Shown here: positions 39,201 through 51,200 of the stretch, in pieces
Numbering within the stretch: the first letter of the stretch is position 1
Layout: every line of letters begins with the position of its first letter
Assembly (NCBI RefSeq): GCF_024868665.1
Contig: NC_079898.1
Coordinates: 7,149,751 to 7,213,750, forward strand
Length of the DNA: 64,000 bases
Reading direction: 5' to 3'
DNA from: Triplophysa rosa
Lineage: Eukaryota > Chordata > Actinopteri > Cypriniformes > Nemacheilidae
Notes under the pieces: model-generated
Seen by the model: the letters and a program-made list of their open reading frames with translations, nothing else
Database searches by the model: none
Told to the model about the DNA's origin: nothing
Position numbers and translations under genes: made by a program

Positions 39201-42200
39201 TCAACCCCAATGTCTCGACGATGTTCTGATGTAGAGTTATAAGTCTTGTTAAATGGCTGCTAAGTTAACATGTTTTGTTGCTATGGGTGTGGCTTCGTAG
39301 CTTAATGAAGTTTCAGGGATACTGATTGATTGCCTGAGCCAAATGAGCCCACCCCCTTGTCTCTACGACACTGTGTTGCAAAGATATCCATCTGGACTTT
39401 TTATAATGGGAGTCTATGGGAGCGGTTGCTAGGTTGCTGTAAATGGTTGCTATGGGCGTGGCTTCTTAGCTTAAGGAAGTTCCTGGGATACTGATTGGTT
39501 GCCTGAGTAAAATGAGCCCACCCCCTTGTCTCTAAGTGGTTGTACTGTGAAGTTATTCAACATGGGACAGTTATGACGCCTTATATGGGCATGCTTCCTG
39601 TCAATGGGAAATTTTGGGTGGCTCTTACACCACAGGGGTACAACTTACACCCCAATATAATGTATGTTCTTATAGAGCCTGATAGCCTCTACAAATGTGG
39701 TAACCCGCACGTTTCTACGAAATCCTCGCTCTGAGCTACGACCCGTCAAAGTTTGGCGCAATGTTAAGTCAATGGGTTTTTTCGCCCCCCTATCGAGCAC
39801 CCCTCACCCGATCGCTTCCAAAAGTCATGGTACACCATTTCTCAATGGGCCGCTCGATTTGATGTATACATTCATGGGTCTAATGCGAAAAAAAAAAAAT
39901 CAGTATCTAGGTTTTGAATGGGAGTCAATGGGCCATTATAAGTATATGGGACATTTGGGGTGGCTCTTACACCCCAGGGGTGCAACTTACACCCCATTGT
40001 GAGTGATGTTCTTACAGAGCCTGACAGCCTCTTGAAATGGTGTATCATCCAAATGTTTCTACGATGTCCTCGGTCGGAGCTACGACCCCTCAAAGTTGGG
40101 TGCAATGTTAAGTCTATGGGATTTTTCGGGTGGTTTTTCGCCCCCCTTTCGCACCCCCCACCCGATCGCTTATAAAAGTCATAGCACACCATTCCCGAAT
40201 AGGCCGGTCGATTTGATGTATTCATTAATGGGTCTACGCCAAAAGCTGTGGGACAAGTAGCGTGCCAAACTTTGGCGGAACAAGAATAATAAGAAGTATG
40301 TTCGAATAACAATAGTAATGCTTTTTCAAAGCATCACTAATAAGCTTAGATACAAAATGAGATAAGAAGAAGAGAGATGACAAACTCATTCTTTTCTAAT
40401 GGCTTTAATATTGCATCTGCCACTTAAATGTTAATGTAGTTTTCTGAAAAAACATCCCTTTCATTTTTATTGGCTAATATAATGTAAAACTCTGAATGGA
40501 AGATGACAACATGCTTCTGGTAGAAATCAGGTCTTCAGGAAAAGGTGGATAAACCTGTCTGGAATATTTCCTTTAGATTGCTGTGTTAGAGGATGAAGGA
40601 TGAGTACATACTCCTGCAATCCATGCTTAATGATTATGATCAAGGCAGTCAAATTAATGAGATGTTTTTATGAGGCTGGCAGCCATCACTTTGTACCCTC
40701 TGACTAGAAATCATGTAGAGATGGTGTAAGAAAGTCCACGAGCCTGCAGAGTCTCACTGCAAAGTACAGCAGGATTAGCAATGCAGTGCATTCTGGTCAG
40801 GGGAACCCTGTCCAGAGGAACACGAGGGGACTGCAGACTTCCCTAGACATCCTTTACAAGATCTGAACAAAATACTGAACAGCGTGAACGGTACCATATG
40901 CTAAACAAAATCAATACTGCTGTTGGTAATGTATGTCAATGTTTTGCCTACATTGCAAAGCTATTTATTATGTCAAGACTCCTTCAAATAAATAAACCTC
41001 AGTTATTGTGCAAATACAAAAAAATCAGAGTTCCAAACAGTTCCCTTACCTTACTCCGATTCACAATGGTAAGCTTAAAATAAGGATTTATAAGATTTAT
41101 AATTTGAGCTGTTGCGTATGGTTTTGCGTAAAATATCTGATGTCATTTGACGAAAAGTTCGCAAAGTAGCCTGCAATTTTGTTTAAACAGAAAAGTCGAT
41201 ATAAAGGCAAATGTTCCGGATTGCAGCTTTTACTATGTTATATTAAAGGTGTCCTGAACTGGACTTGTTTATTGTTTATACTGTTGTATGAGGTCTATTT
41301 ATGACATTCGTGTGGTTTTTACATTCGAAAACATCAAAATCAATAAGTAATAGGCTATTTTCTACCCGGGTTTTGAGGCTAGTGGTGGGCGGATCGATCC
41401 TGAAGTATCGATACTTTCGATACTGAGGTTGTATCGAAAAGGATCGATCCTAACATAAAAATAGCGATACTAATGTGTTTTTAGTTTTTACTACCGTTTT
41501 TATTTATTTACTAATGTAGCTAATATTTGTATAATGAAGAAAAACTATTTCCCATACACCTTGTTTTGCACATGTTGCTCCTCCTGTCCTGCTGTGTTTT
41601 GTAGTCCGCTATCACGTGACTCAGCAGCCAAGCGCAAGCACGCAGACGCTGCTGCAGCCAGCAAAAAGAAAAGGAGCATCGTGTGGAGTTTTTTCACCTC
41701 GGTGAATAAAAACACTGCTAACTGCTTTGTATGGCAGTGGGCCTTTGGGGTTAAAAAAACAAAGATTGAAAGTACTTTATTATTTAAGCACTTTATTTAC
41801 TTTGTGTCGCAAACAATTGTGTGCACTTTGTTTATAAATTCACTTAAAAAGTGTAATGAAAGGGAAACATGTTAATTTGTTCTATTATTTTGTCTAAACA
41901 TAACACTGAACAAAAATGGAAAAGCAGTTTTAAAATCTTTGTTCTTGAGTAATAAATTTGTCCACTTTGGTTTTTTTAAAGCTAGAGAAGTAGTACTGGG
42001 ATAACGAGAAATTGTTTTGTTATATATCGTTTTTCTGTTCTGTTAATCTGTTATTGTTACTATTTTCCAGTAATAATTTGGTGCAAAGTTCACCTTTGCA
42101 AATTCGATAGATAAATAAAATAGATTTATTTGGTTTAAATGATGTCCAGTGTTTTAACATCTACATGATTAATTAGCCTACAGGCAAATTAAGAGCACAA

Positions 42201-45200
42201 ATCACAAAATATTTTAGTGGTCATGAAAATGTATTCAGATTTAGCATATTAATGATGCATTCATCTGATAAATCATGACATTTCATCTACAGGAAAGTAA
42301 ATGTAAGTTCAAGTGAATGCTTTTTAAAAGTTAAAAGTATTGGTATCGGTATCGAAATCGGCAATACTGGCCCTGCATTTACTTGGTATCGGATCGATAC
42401 TAAATTTTACAGTATCGCCCACCACTATTTGAGGCCGTCTCGACAAACGCTCTGTTTTAATGGGCGTGCCGAAGTAAACGCCCACTGCTATGATTGGATA
42501 GCAGTTTGCGTAGTAAACTTAGTTGGAGGATTCTGTGAATTTGGTTAGAGACGTAACGTTAGGTTACACATTATCAGGACATATCAAGCGATCTCTAACA
42601 AAGCAATAGTGACGCATAGTACAAATATGTTTTACTCACATAAAATTGCTGCGCCATTCCTGTTGGATCCAATATTGACTGCACAGCACTGCTTTTTAAT
42701 TTTAGTCTCTCCGCAAATCTGTGATTTAGTCTCTCCGTGAGCAGGAACGTACTTTAAAATAAACTTCAACCACGCATTCCTAATATCAGAATCCGAAGGA
42801 AGCGACTGTGTTCTTCCACAACCAGGCGCTGCACTATGTTGCATGTTTGTTGCTTGGTCGCTCTAAATAAAAATAACAGTGAAAGAAGTCCTCACTTTTG
42901 CACATGTGACACGGGGCTAGCCGCTCTCGAGAGCCCTTCGCTAAAGTGACAGGGTTGCCAGATCTTCACAGAAAAAATAAACAAATAAAGACAAGACAAA
43001 AATAAACCTTAAAATGCAAATTGTTTATATATTTTATAAGACCAAAAATTCTTAAAATCTGCAACAGACTATTTATTAAGATCTAAGTGCCGAGGCTTTT
43101 GGATCTAAGACCAAACAACGCACTTATTAATAACAAACATGGCAACACAGCAAAAGAGCATATCAGCAGTTTAGTTTAAACTGACGGACAAAACGAATCT
43201 TTAGCCGAAAAATATGTAACATGGTTACCAGTTTGTCAATCATCACAAATGCTGGAATGTGTAAATTTGTGTGGCAAAAGTCATTCACGAACCAGTGGGG
43301 GGGCTAGAGAAGTAGTCCTTGATATTTTTCTGTGGAGGTGGTGTTCAACCTATCTATGACAGATAGGTGCATTCCAGGACCTGGCGTTCGCTGAGCCTGG
43401 TGTCAATAACAGTTGTAATCTCAGTAACAAGGGCGTTTTCAGGTCTGACACTTACAGGATGTTCGCTTGAATACGATTCCCTCTTATACAACAAAAGCTC
43501 GGGTTAAAATTGAGGTCTTAATTCATCCCTTTAACATCACAGTATTTTAATACAAGCTGAATTCTTGAATTCCTTCTAAATGTTTGAGATATTTTCTAAA
43601 TGTTGTTAAAGAACTATTGCGAAATTATGACGTTTCTATTAACCGATGTTATGCGACCGAAACGTCATTTTCTTCTCGCTATATGTCATTCCAAAATCTT
43701 GATGGATAGGGTTGCATATCACAGCTACTGCACTAGCCATTATTTTTCATTTAAGGAGGCGTACAGTAGACCACTTATACTTGAGGTATTTCTGGGAGGT
43801 TTAAGGACTCAGATTCACATCTTTAAAGAATGATTCATGTGACTTTTACATACATTTTAAATATGGAAAACCTGTTTCCATTGCAGTTGTGCGAAACATT
43901 CCTTTTTTGAATTGCCTGAAAAACCACTGCATGTGAGCGTCAACAATTTTGGTTCCTTTGGGCTTATTTTCAATTTGGAATTTCAATTACAACAGTATTA
44001 CAAAACAATATTGGTCCGATTATAAGATGCAGTTGTCTATCATGATTAGGTCTTGATTCAGAGCTTCACATATCTCATAGAGCACAGCAATATTTCTCGG
44101 AACGTTTTTAAACTTTAATTTAAGCTATGCGAATAAAATAGGTTGCCGTCTTTTCTACTTAAATCTTTTGTTTTGTGGTTAAAAATGTGGTTCGAACTAT
44201 TGCGAAGTTCATTACATTTACAGGTCAAGCATTGCTCTGCTGTTATTTTTGTCCTTAGGAAATTAAGTGTGTTTATCAGTCTGTATTGTTTGACAGATAC
44301 CTGAGGTTTTTCAAGATAATTAAGAACTGGATCTGGGAGCCTAATGTCTCTCTTTCATTACCAGTATCAGAAAAGAACAGAAAGACAAAAGCTGTGGAGT
44401 GAGTTGGTTGTTTGATTTTAATGAGCACAAGCACTGTCTCGGTGTCTAGTGTCACGGTAATGATCAGTTTATCTCTCGTCTCTGTCGTAGATGCGTTCTC
44501 TGTTGGGTGAACAAAGTTGGGTGACGTTGATTCAAGCTTCTATAACTAGGTATTAAATTTATTTACTATAACAATTTGTTACATGTCTTAACCAATGAAG
44601 TTGCTTGATGTTGCGACTTAAGGTCATGTTCACCTTCAAGAGCGCCGCCTTGGATTCCATTGCGGATAGAAATATTACCTTTTGCTGGAAACCTGTAATG
44701 GATGGTAGGGTCAGGTGTCGTAAGTCTTCATCATCAGATCTGAATGCGGCGTGTGATTATTTAATGGAGGGTTTGTAGTGGCCCGATGTACTTCTGCCCG
44801 TCTGATTCTCTGCGAGCGAGCCGCTGTGCTGCAGTCGACTGCAATCACGCAACTTAATCTCCAATCAGGAAGCATCTCCGGCTTCAGATGGCAGGGAGAT
44901 TAAATTACCCAGCATTCCTCCCATCAGAAATGTGTGCCGCTCGCAGCTCCATATCCCTTCCCGTACTACCAGAACCTGTATGCCAGCTCTCTTAAGATGA
45001 TTGCATAATTGAATTGTGATTGGTTAGTGGTTGTGCAGCATGCCATGTGCGGGCATTTCTGTGCGACCTCCAATCTAACAGTGAAGCGCAGTCGCATGTT
45101 GAGCATGGTGATGTGCGGCAGATGGAGGGAGGGGAAGGATTGGAAGAGTTGCCCTAGTTGTCATTGTAAATGTTTGTTTGTTGACCTACTCATTTGCTTA

Positions 45201-48200
45201 ATCTGTTTCTAGTTTATTGGCAGTCAGTGCACATGTAGCTCCTCTTTCTGAAGAGTTTAATTATTTGGATTTCTTTTCTGAGGTGGTTCAGATGGACTTT
45301 CCCCTCACTTGTATTTCAAAGCGACCATCAAGCAGCAGTAATTATTGCAGGCATTCACATTTCATCAGCACCGGCCGTCTGCATCCGTGAACTGCCGCCA
45401 GAGTTTATGACTGCGCTCGACGCCGATCAGCACAGCTCGCTAAAATGAATTGATTAAATTCTAATTGTTATGAAGCGTGACAGCAAAGCCCCTTCACATC
45501 CGCCAGCCAGTGAAGCATTATTGATCAGCAAGAATGAAAGTGAGATTGAGATGATGTTTTCACCATAAACCAAAAAGCCGAAGATGGAGATAATGCATTG
45601 GGCAGGAAAGATGGTCTTGGTAAGCATAAATTTTGAATATGATGTTTCCTACATAGGCTTGGTGCCTGCGTGCTGAATCCTAGTATTGTGAATTCAGTAC
45701 TGATTCATTCGTCACCTCATGTAGCCGAAGTCTCATTTTTAGAGTGCTTTCCAACGGCTCTCTCCACCCCTCACTTTCAAAGCACTACGCTGGCTGACAC
45801 AGGACTAAGATGTTGTCACATTTTCGCTTCTTTGCCGAAGGAGATAACATATTTATGAAACGCGCTCTGTAGAGCAGTTTGTCCGTTTAGGGCTACTGTA
45901 GAAACAACATGGTGAATTCCATGTAAGAGGACCCCCGGTGTATGTAGATAGAAATAGCTCATTCTAGAGTAATAAAAACACAACGCTTCATTATGTAAGG
46001 TCTTTATACACCTCTGAAGACATAGTTATGTGTATTATATTGCATTTCTTATCAATAGATCCTCCAAAAATTACACACTGGACCTTTAAAAATGAAAACA
46101 ACATTGAACCACCATTGACTTCCATTGTTTGTGGACAAATTAAAATATATTTGTTGCGTACCACCGAAGATGGAGTCAAATACAGGTTTTAAATTACATG
46201 AGGATGAATAAATGATGACAGAATTTTTATTTTTGAGTGAACTATACAGAATGTATTAGATGGCTGATCTATTGCTTTAGTTATATTTTTGCTTGCTCAT
46301 AGTTGCATGTTTGTGCTTTGGTTATGCCTAAATGTGTTTGTTCTGTAAATCAATGAACCCATCCGCCGCCGGCTCTCATAATCCCTTCATATGCACATAG
46401 TCACATATACGCGTGTGTTGATCGGACACTCTGCACTGCAGTTATCCGCTGTGTCCTGTTTTGGCTACATCCATCTGGAGGAAACCGTCTGACTTTGCTG
46501 AAAGTGACACTGATGTCACTTCATAGTTAACCCCCACATCCCTAAAGGTTTACTTTATAGCGCTCTGTTCCCTAAATAGCTGTTAGGGTTAAAGGTGAAT
46601 TAAACAGGCATATAGTATTACTTACCCAAGGAAATATGACCATACTTCTGAATGAGCGCTGTATTCATCAATGAATGTGTGTCGTCCGTGTAGAACAACA
46701 GCTTGAGGTATGATGAGTCATGTTGAAAGCCGCTGTAAAATATTTATAAAATCAATTGATTTCTGTATCGAAGCACAAGTTGATACAAGTTAATACAAGT
46801 TAAAGGTCCAGTGTGTCCTTTTGGAGGATCTATTCAGAAAAATGTAATATAGTGTACATTACTATTAGAAGTGCACCGATTGACCGGCCAGAGACCGGAA
46901 TCGGTCGGTTTTTCGTATGATCGGTCAGTCTCACGTCTCGCCGATTCCAAGCCGATCTTCTGTTGCCCGTGATGCGGGCAAGAACGTGACAGCCGTCAGT
47001 ACACTCAAAGCCGCAAGTAAACATGTAAACGTGCGCGCGCACAGCCTGTCTTTCACGGCTCGTTTATATTCGCATGTGTGTCCATCTTACCGCGAGTCTC
47101 TGCTGACTGACGCGCATCTCTCATGTCTGCTGACTGCACGCGCGTGCACACGCATCATGTACTGTACAGACTGTAGTTCATCTCTTGCTGCTCCGTCTAC
47201 ATGGGGTGTGTATGCTAACAGTGATGCTAAACTCTGACACATGCTAAACTCATGTTCACTCTGTGTAAAACAAACATAAATTCCATTCAACCTGATTCCT
47301 TGTCTTACGTTAAAACTGTGGTCATTTCACCTGGTAAAATGACATTCAACACGACTTCTACTTGTTTTTAAAAATCCAAAATATAAAAACATGAATAAAT
47401 CAACCAATATATGTGATATCTGATTGAGTTCTTTACTAACACAAAAAACTGCAAATACATATACATCTTTAGAGTAGAATTCACTCATAAGATTTCTAAC
47501 TTTTTTATTGAAGTTGCAGCAAAAATCAACCCACTTCTTTTAATCCTACAGACCCAAGATAAAGACTATTTATTTTACATTTCAGAAAAAATGAAATAAA
47601 GCAATGTTAGTTTCATAAACAGAAACAGACGGGAATAAAGTTGAAGTATTTTATTGTTATCTTAAGACTTTTGTGAGATGAGTACAAAAATGAAAAAGGT
47701 TAATTAAGTGACATGTTTAGTTATATTTTATTATTTGTACTTCTTTTCAGTCACAGAGTTATTCAATTTAAGAGTTGTTTGGGAAAGAGAAGATTCTGTA
47801 ATTTAATGCAGCTGGGAGAACTGCATTTAGGGAAATTGTAATGTTCAATCATTTATGTAATGAAAATAAAAAAATGTGCATTGAAGAAAAGTTAATATGG
47901 TTTTATATACAGTCAATTATAGGTTGTGGATAGAAAATCGGAATCGGCAGGTTTCACTTATAATAAAACCGGAATCGGCAAAGAAAATTGCAATCGGTGC
48001 ATCTCTAATTACTATGTGTTCAGAGGTGTATAAAGACCTTATATAATGAAGCGTTATGTTTTTATAACCTTAGAATGAGCTATTTCTATCTACATACACC
48101 TTGCATGGAATTCACCATGTTGTTTCTACAGTAGCTCTAAATAGACAAACTGCCCTACAGAGCACATTTTATAAATATGTTATCTCCTTCAGCAAAGAAG

Positions 48201-51200
48201 CGAAAACGTGACGACATCTTAGTTCTGTGTCAGCCACCGTAGTGCTTCAAAAGGGAGGGGTGAGGGGTGGAGTCAGCCATTGGTTGCAATTCACAACCTC
48301 ACCGCTAGATGCCATTAAATTTCGTACACTGGACCTTTAAAACACAACATTTTTTGGCAACAGTAAACAGCCCATTGATATACATTCAGAAGTAGGTGTA
48401 CCACGGTATTAAAAGGCAACAGATTATCTCTATTATTTTGTTCGATGGTGACTGAATATGCACTTTAATAAATGTGTCTTGTAAAGCTAACAAACATTTT
48501 GAGGTGAACATTCAATGCCTAATGTACTACCATTATGCTGTAAAAACTATAAATGTTTGGAAATACGTAAACTCAAATTGACCCCAATGTAAAAACTGTC
48601 TTTGTTTCCTGCAAAGCTATTTCATCTAACTTGAAATTTCCCATTCAAAAGACTTGCGGATGAAGGAGAAATTGAATGGCTCTTCGTGATGAAAATATCT
48701 GTTTCTTAAGTGCCTCTTCTGACTTCTTCTGTAATCTGCATTGGCGTTCTGACCTCTTGAGGATTTCATGTCTTTGCTGTAACATCAGACTGGCACTCTT
48801 ACAACTTTGTGCTTGAAATATGAGCTATAACTTGTAAAGATTTTTGAGTCCCGGCACACATTGCAGAACTGGACCGGTATCATGGGATGCAATAAAGTTT
48901 CCCAGCACAGCACAGAATTTCTGTCGTGTTTTCCTGCGTTGTTTGGTGTTGTCTCATTACCTCTCACAGCATCAGGATGACCTGTACCTTATGTATTTTC
49001 ATAGTTTTAAAAAGGCTTTTGTTTTGATTTTCCCACAGACTTCAGAACAGCTACACCGCATCTCAGAGAGCTAATCAGGACCTGGAGGAGAAACTTCACG
49101 CCCTGGTAATCTTTAACATCCACTTCATCTTCACTTTCTAAACCTACTGTCTTTAACCCTTTTGACTTTTGTTGCCGTTGTTTATTTTGAGTGCTCTGAT
49201 GGTGCAATGCTCAGTTAGTTTGTCTCAGTGATGAGCACTAATTGAGGATCTCTCTGCTTTGCTGAATTCTCCAGGGACTAATAAACCAGTTACACTTATC
49301 TTCATATGTCACATGTAACACACCTTATGCCTAAAATTGCAAACAGTGAAAGTATGTAATGAATTAGATGAAGTAGCTACTATCCATTCAATGCATGCTG
49401 CGGAATCTTATGGAAAGCAGTAGATTTCTAGTCTACTGTTTTTTTGTTTCTTTTGCATATTACACCTGATTTTCACTTTTGTGAATGTTCAAAAAATGCT
49501 TGAGAATGCATATCAACATTGACACCCATGATTTTGTTATAGTTATAGAAAATCAAGTAAATGTGTGAACTCATATCAGCCATGCAGAGTTATTGGAGAA
49601 CGTCACGATTGGAATTAAAGTCCCCCTGTAGTCGATAATTTAATCCTGTAAAACACATCTTAGATTTTTCTAAGATCGAATGTAACAACACCCTTGCTGT
49701 ATTTTATATGCTTTGGATAAATCGTCTGCCAAATGAATAAATGTAAATGTATTTAGTCTCCGCCTTCACTCAGTCACACCAGTTCGCACTACCTGATCCA
49801 CTCGGTCAGCTGTATGTTGTGATTGGTTACAACATAATTGTGAGAACAGAGGTGGATTCAATCAGCATTTTTATCTATAGTAAAATTTTAAGGAGAAAAT
49901 ACTTCAATGGTGTTGACTGATGAATTCGCACAAGGTTTGTCTTGCAACATATTGAATTTTTTTAGCGAAAGACATTTATTTTCACTACATGGGGACTTTA
50001 ATCTTGCCACACATTACCGCAGTACTAAGATAATATACTATCAATGTACAAGTGAGTTCCACTGACAGCTTGCCAATCGCATGTCAATTTGTATTAAAAA
50101 TATCAGTATATTAAAAAGACAAAAATGCACTGAACAATGAAAGCAATATACCCACAAGCATGAAACATTATAAGAATAAACTGACTGTGCTTATGTTAAT
50201 ATTTGAGTGTTGTTATACTGCTGTGTGTCGTTGTTAGCTGAGGTCTGTTTAAAATTCAGTCCCATTAAATCAAAGCAACCCACCCCCCCATTCCCCTTTA
50301 AAAAGGATTGATCTGCCATTGATGTTTTCTTCTGTTCAATAAACAAACACATGCAGCGTTCTGAATGGCCGCTCTGGTTGTGATGGTCACGGTTAAGGGC
50401 TTAACTCAGCATGGTTTTTTCTTTGTAAGATTTGAATTGATGAGAATTTCCTTTCTTACCAGTTTTTCTACTAAACACCTACAAGGGTAAAAAAATCCTG
50501 GAACAATCCTCTGAAAAACAGAACAAAGAACATCATCAAAGCTGATCGAATCAAATACGAAAATGTCCTTAAAGGGATAGTTCACCCAATAATGAAAATT
50601 TTGTCATCATTTACTCACCCTCATGTTGTTCCAAACCTGTATAAATATCTTTGTTCTGTTAAACACAAAGGAAGATATTTGGAAGAATGTCAGTAACAAA
50701 CATATCTCACCCCCCATTGACTCCCATAGTATTTATTTTCCCTACTATAGCAGTAAATGGGGGATGAGATCTGTTTGGTTACTGACATTCTTCCAAATAT
50801 CTTCCTTTGTGTTTAGCAGAATAAAGACATTTATACAGGTTTGGAACAACCTGAGGGTGAGTAAATGATGACAGAATTTTCATTATTGGGTGAACTATCC
50901 CTTTAAACCTCTTTTGCTGTTTGTTAAACTGCAAAAACACCATCATATCTGTCGTACACGGCGGCCTTCATCAGACATTCACTTAGGACGAATATGTAAT
51001 TTAAAGATTATTTAAACGCGATTCGAACATCACCCAAACAGAGCGTCATTTATCAAACATTGATCAAAATATTTTTCGTAACTGGTTGTTGGAATAAATT
51101 GTTAAAGGGTTGCATATTTTATTAAAGCGCTGTTGGAGGCGGTATGAATCTAAATTTTCCCCAGACTCGGCCCTGCTTCAGTTCCCCTCAGATAAAAATT

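Larger units (their letters stand above)
41247..43530 (-). mobile_element. TTAA-flanked, Kolobok-like element with THAP fragment, copy 2, interrupted
   Basis: Same sequence as 15305-16627, starting AGGTGTCCTGAACTGG after TTAA (41243-41246) and ending before TTAA (43531-43534). It is split by a hAT element at 41380-42427; after removing the hAT the two copies align throughout. The copies have diverged by substitutions and small indels. Confidence 0.7.

Noticed and set aside
39872..40312. 146-codon minus frame
   Set aside because: Falls in the 343-bp tandem dimer and mirrors its repeats; no protein motif.
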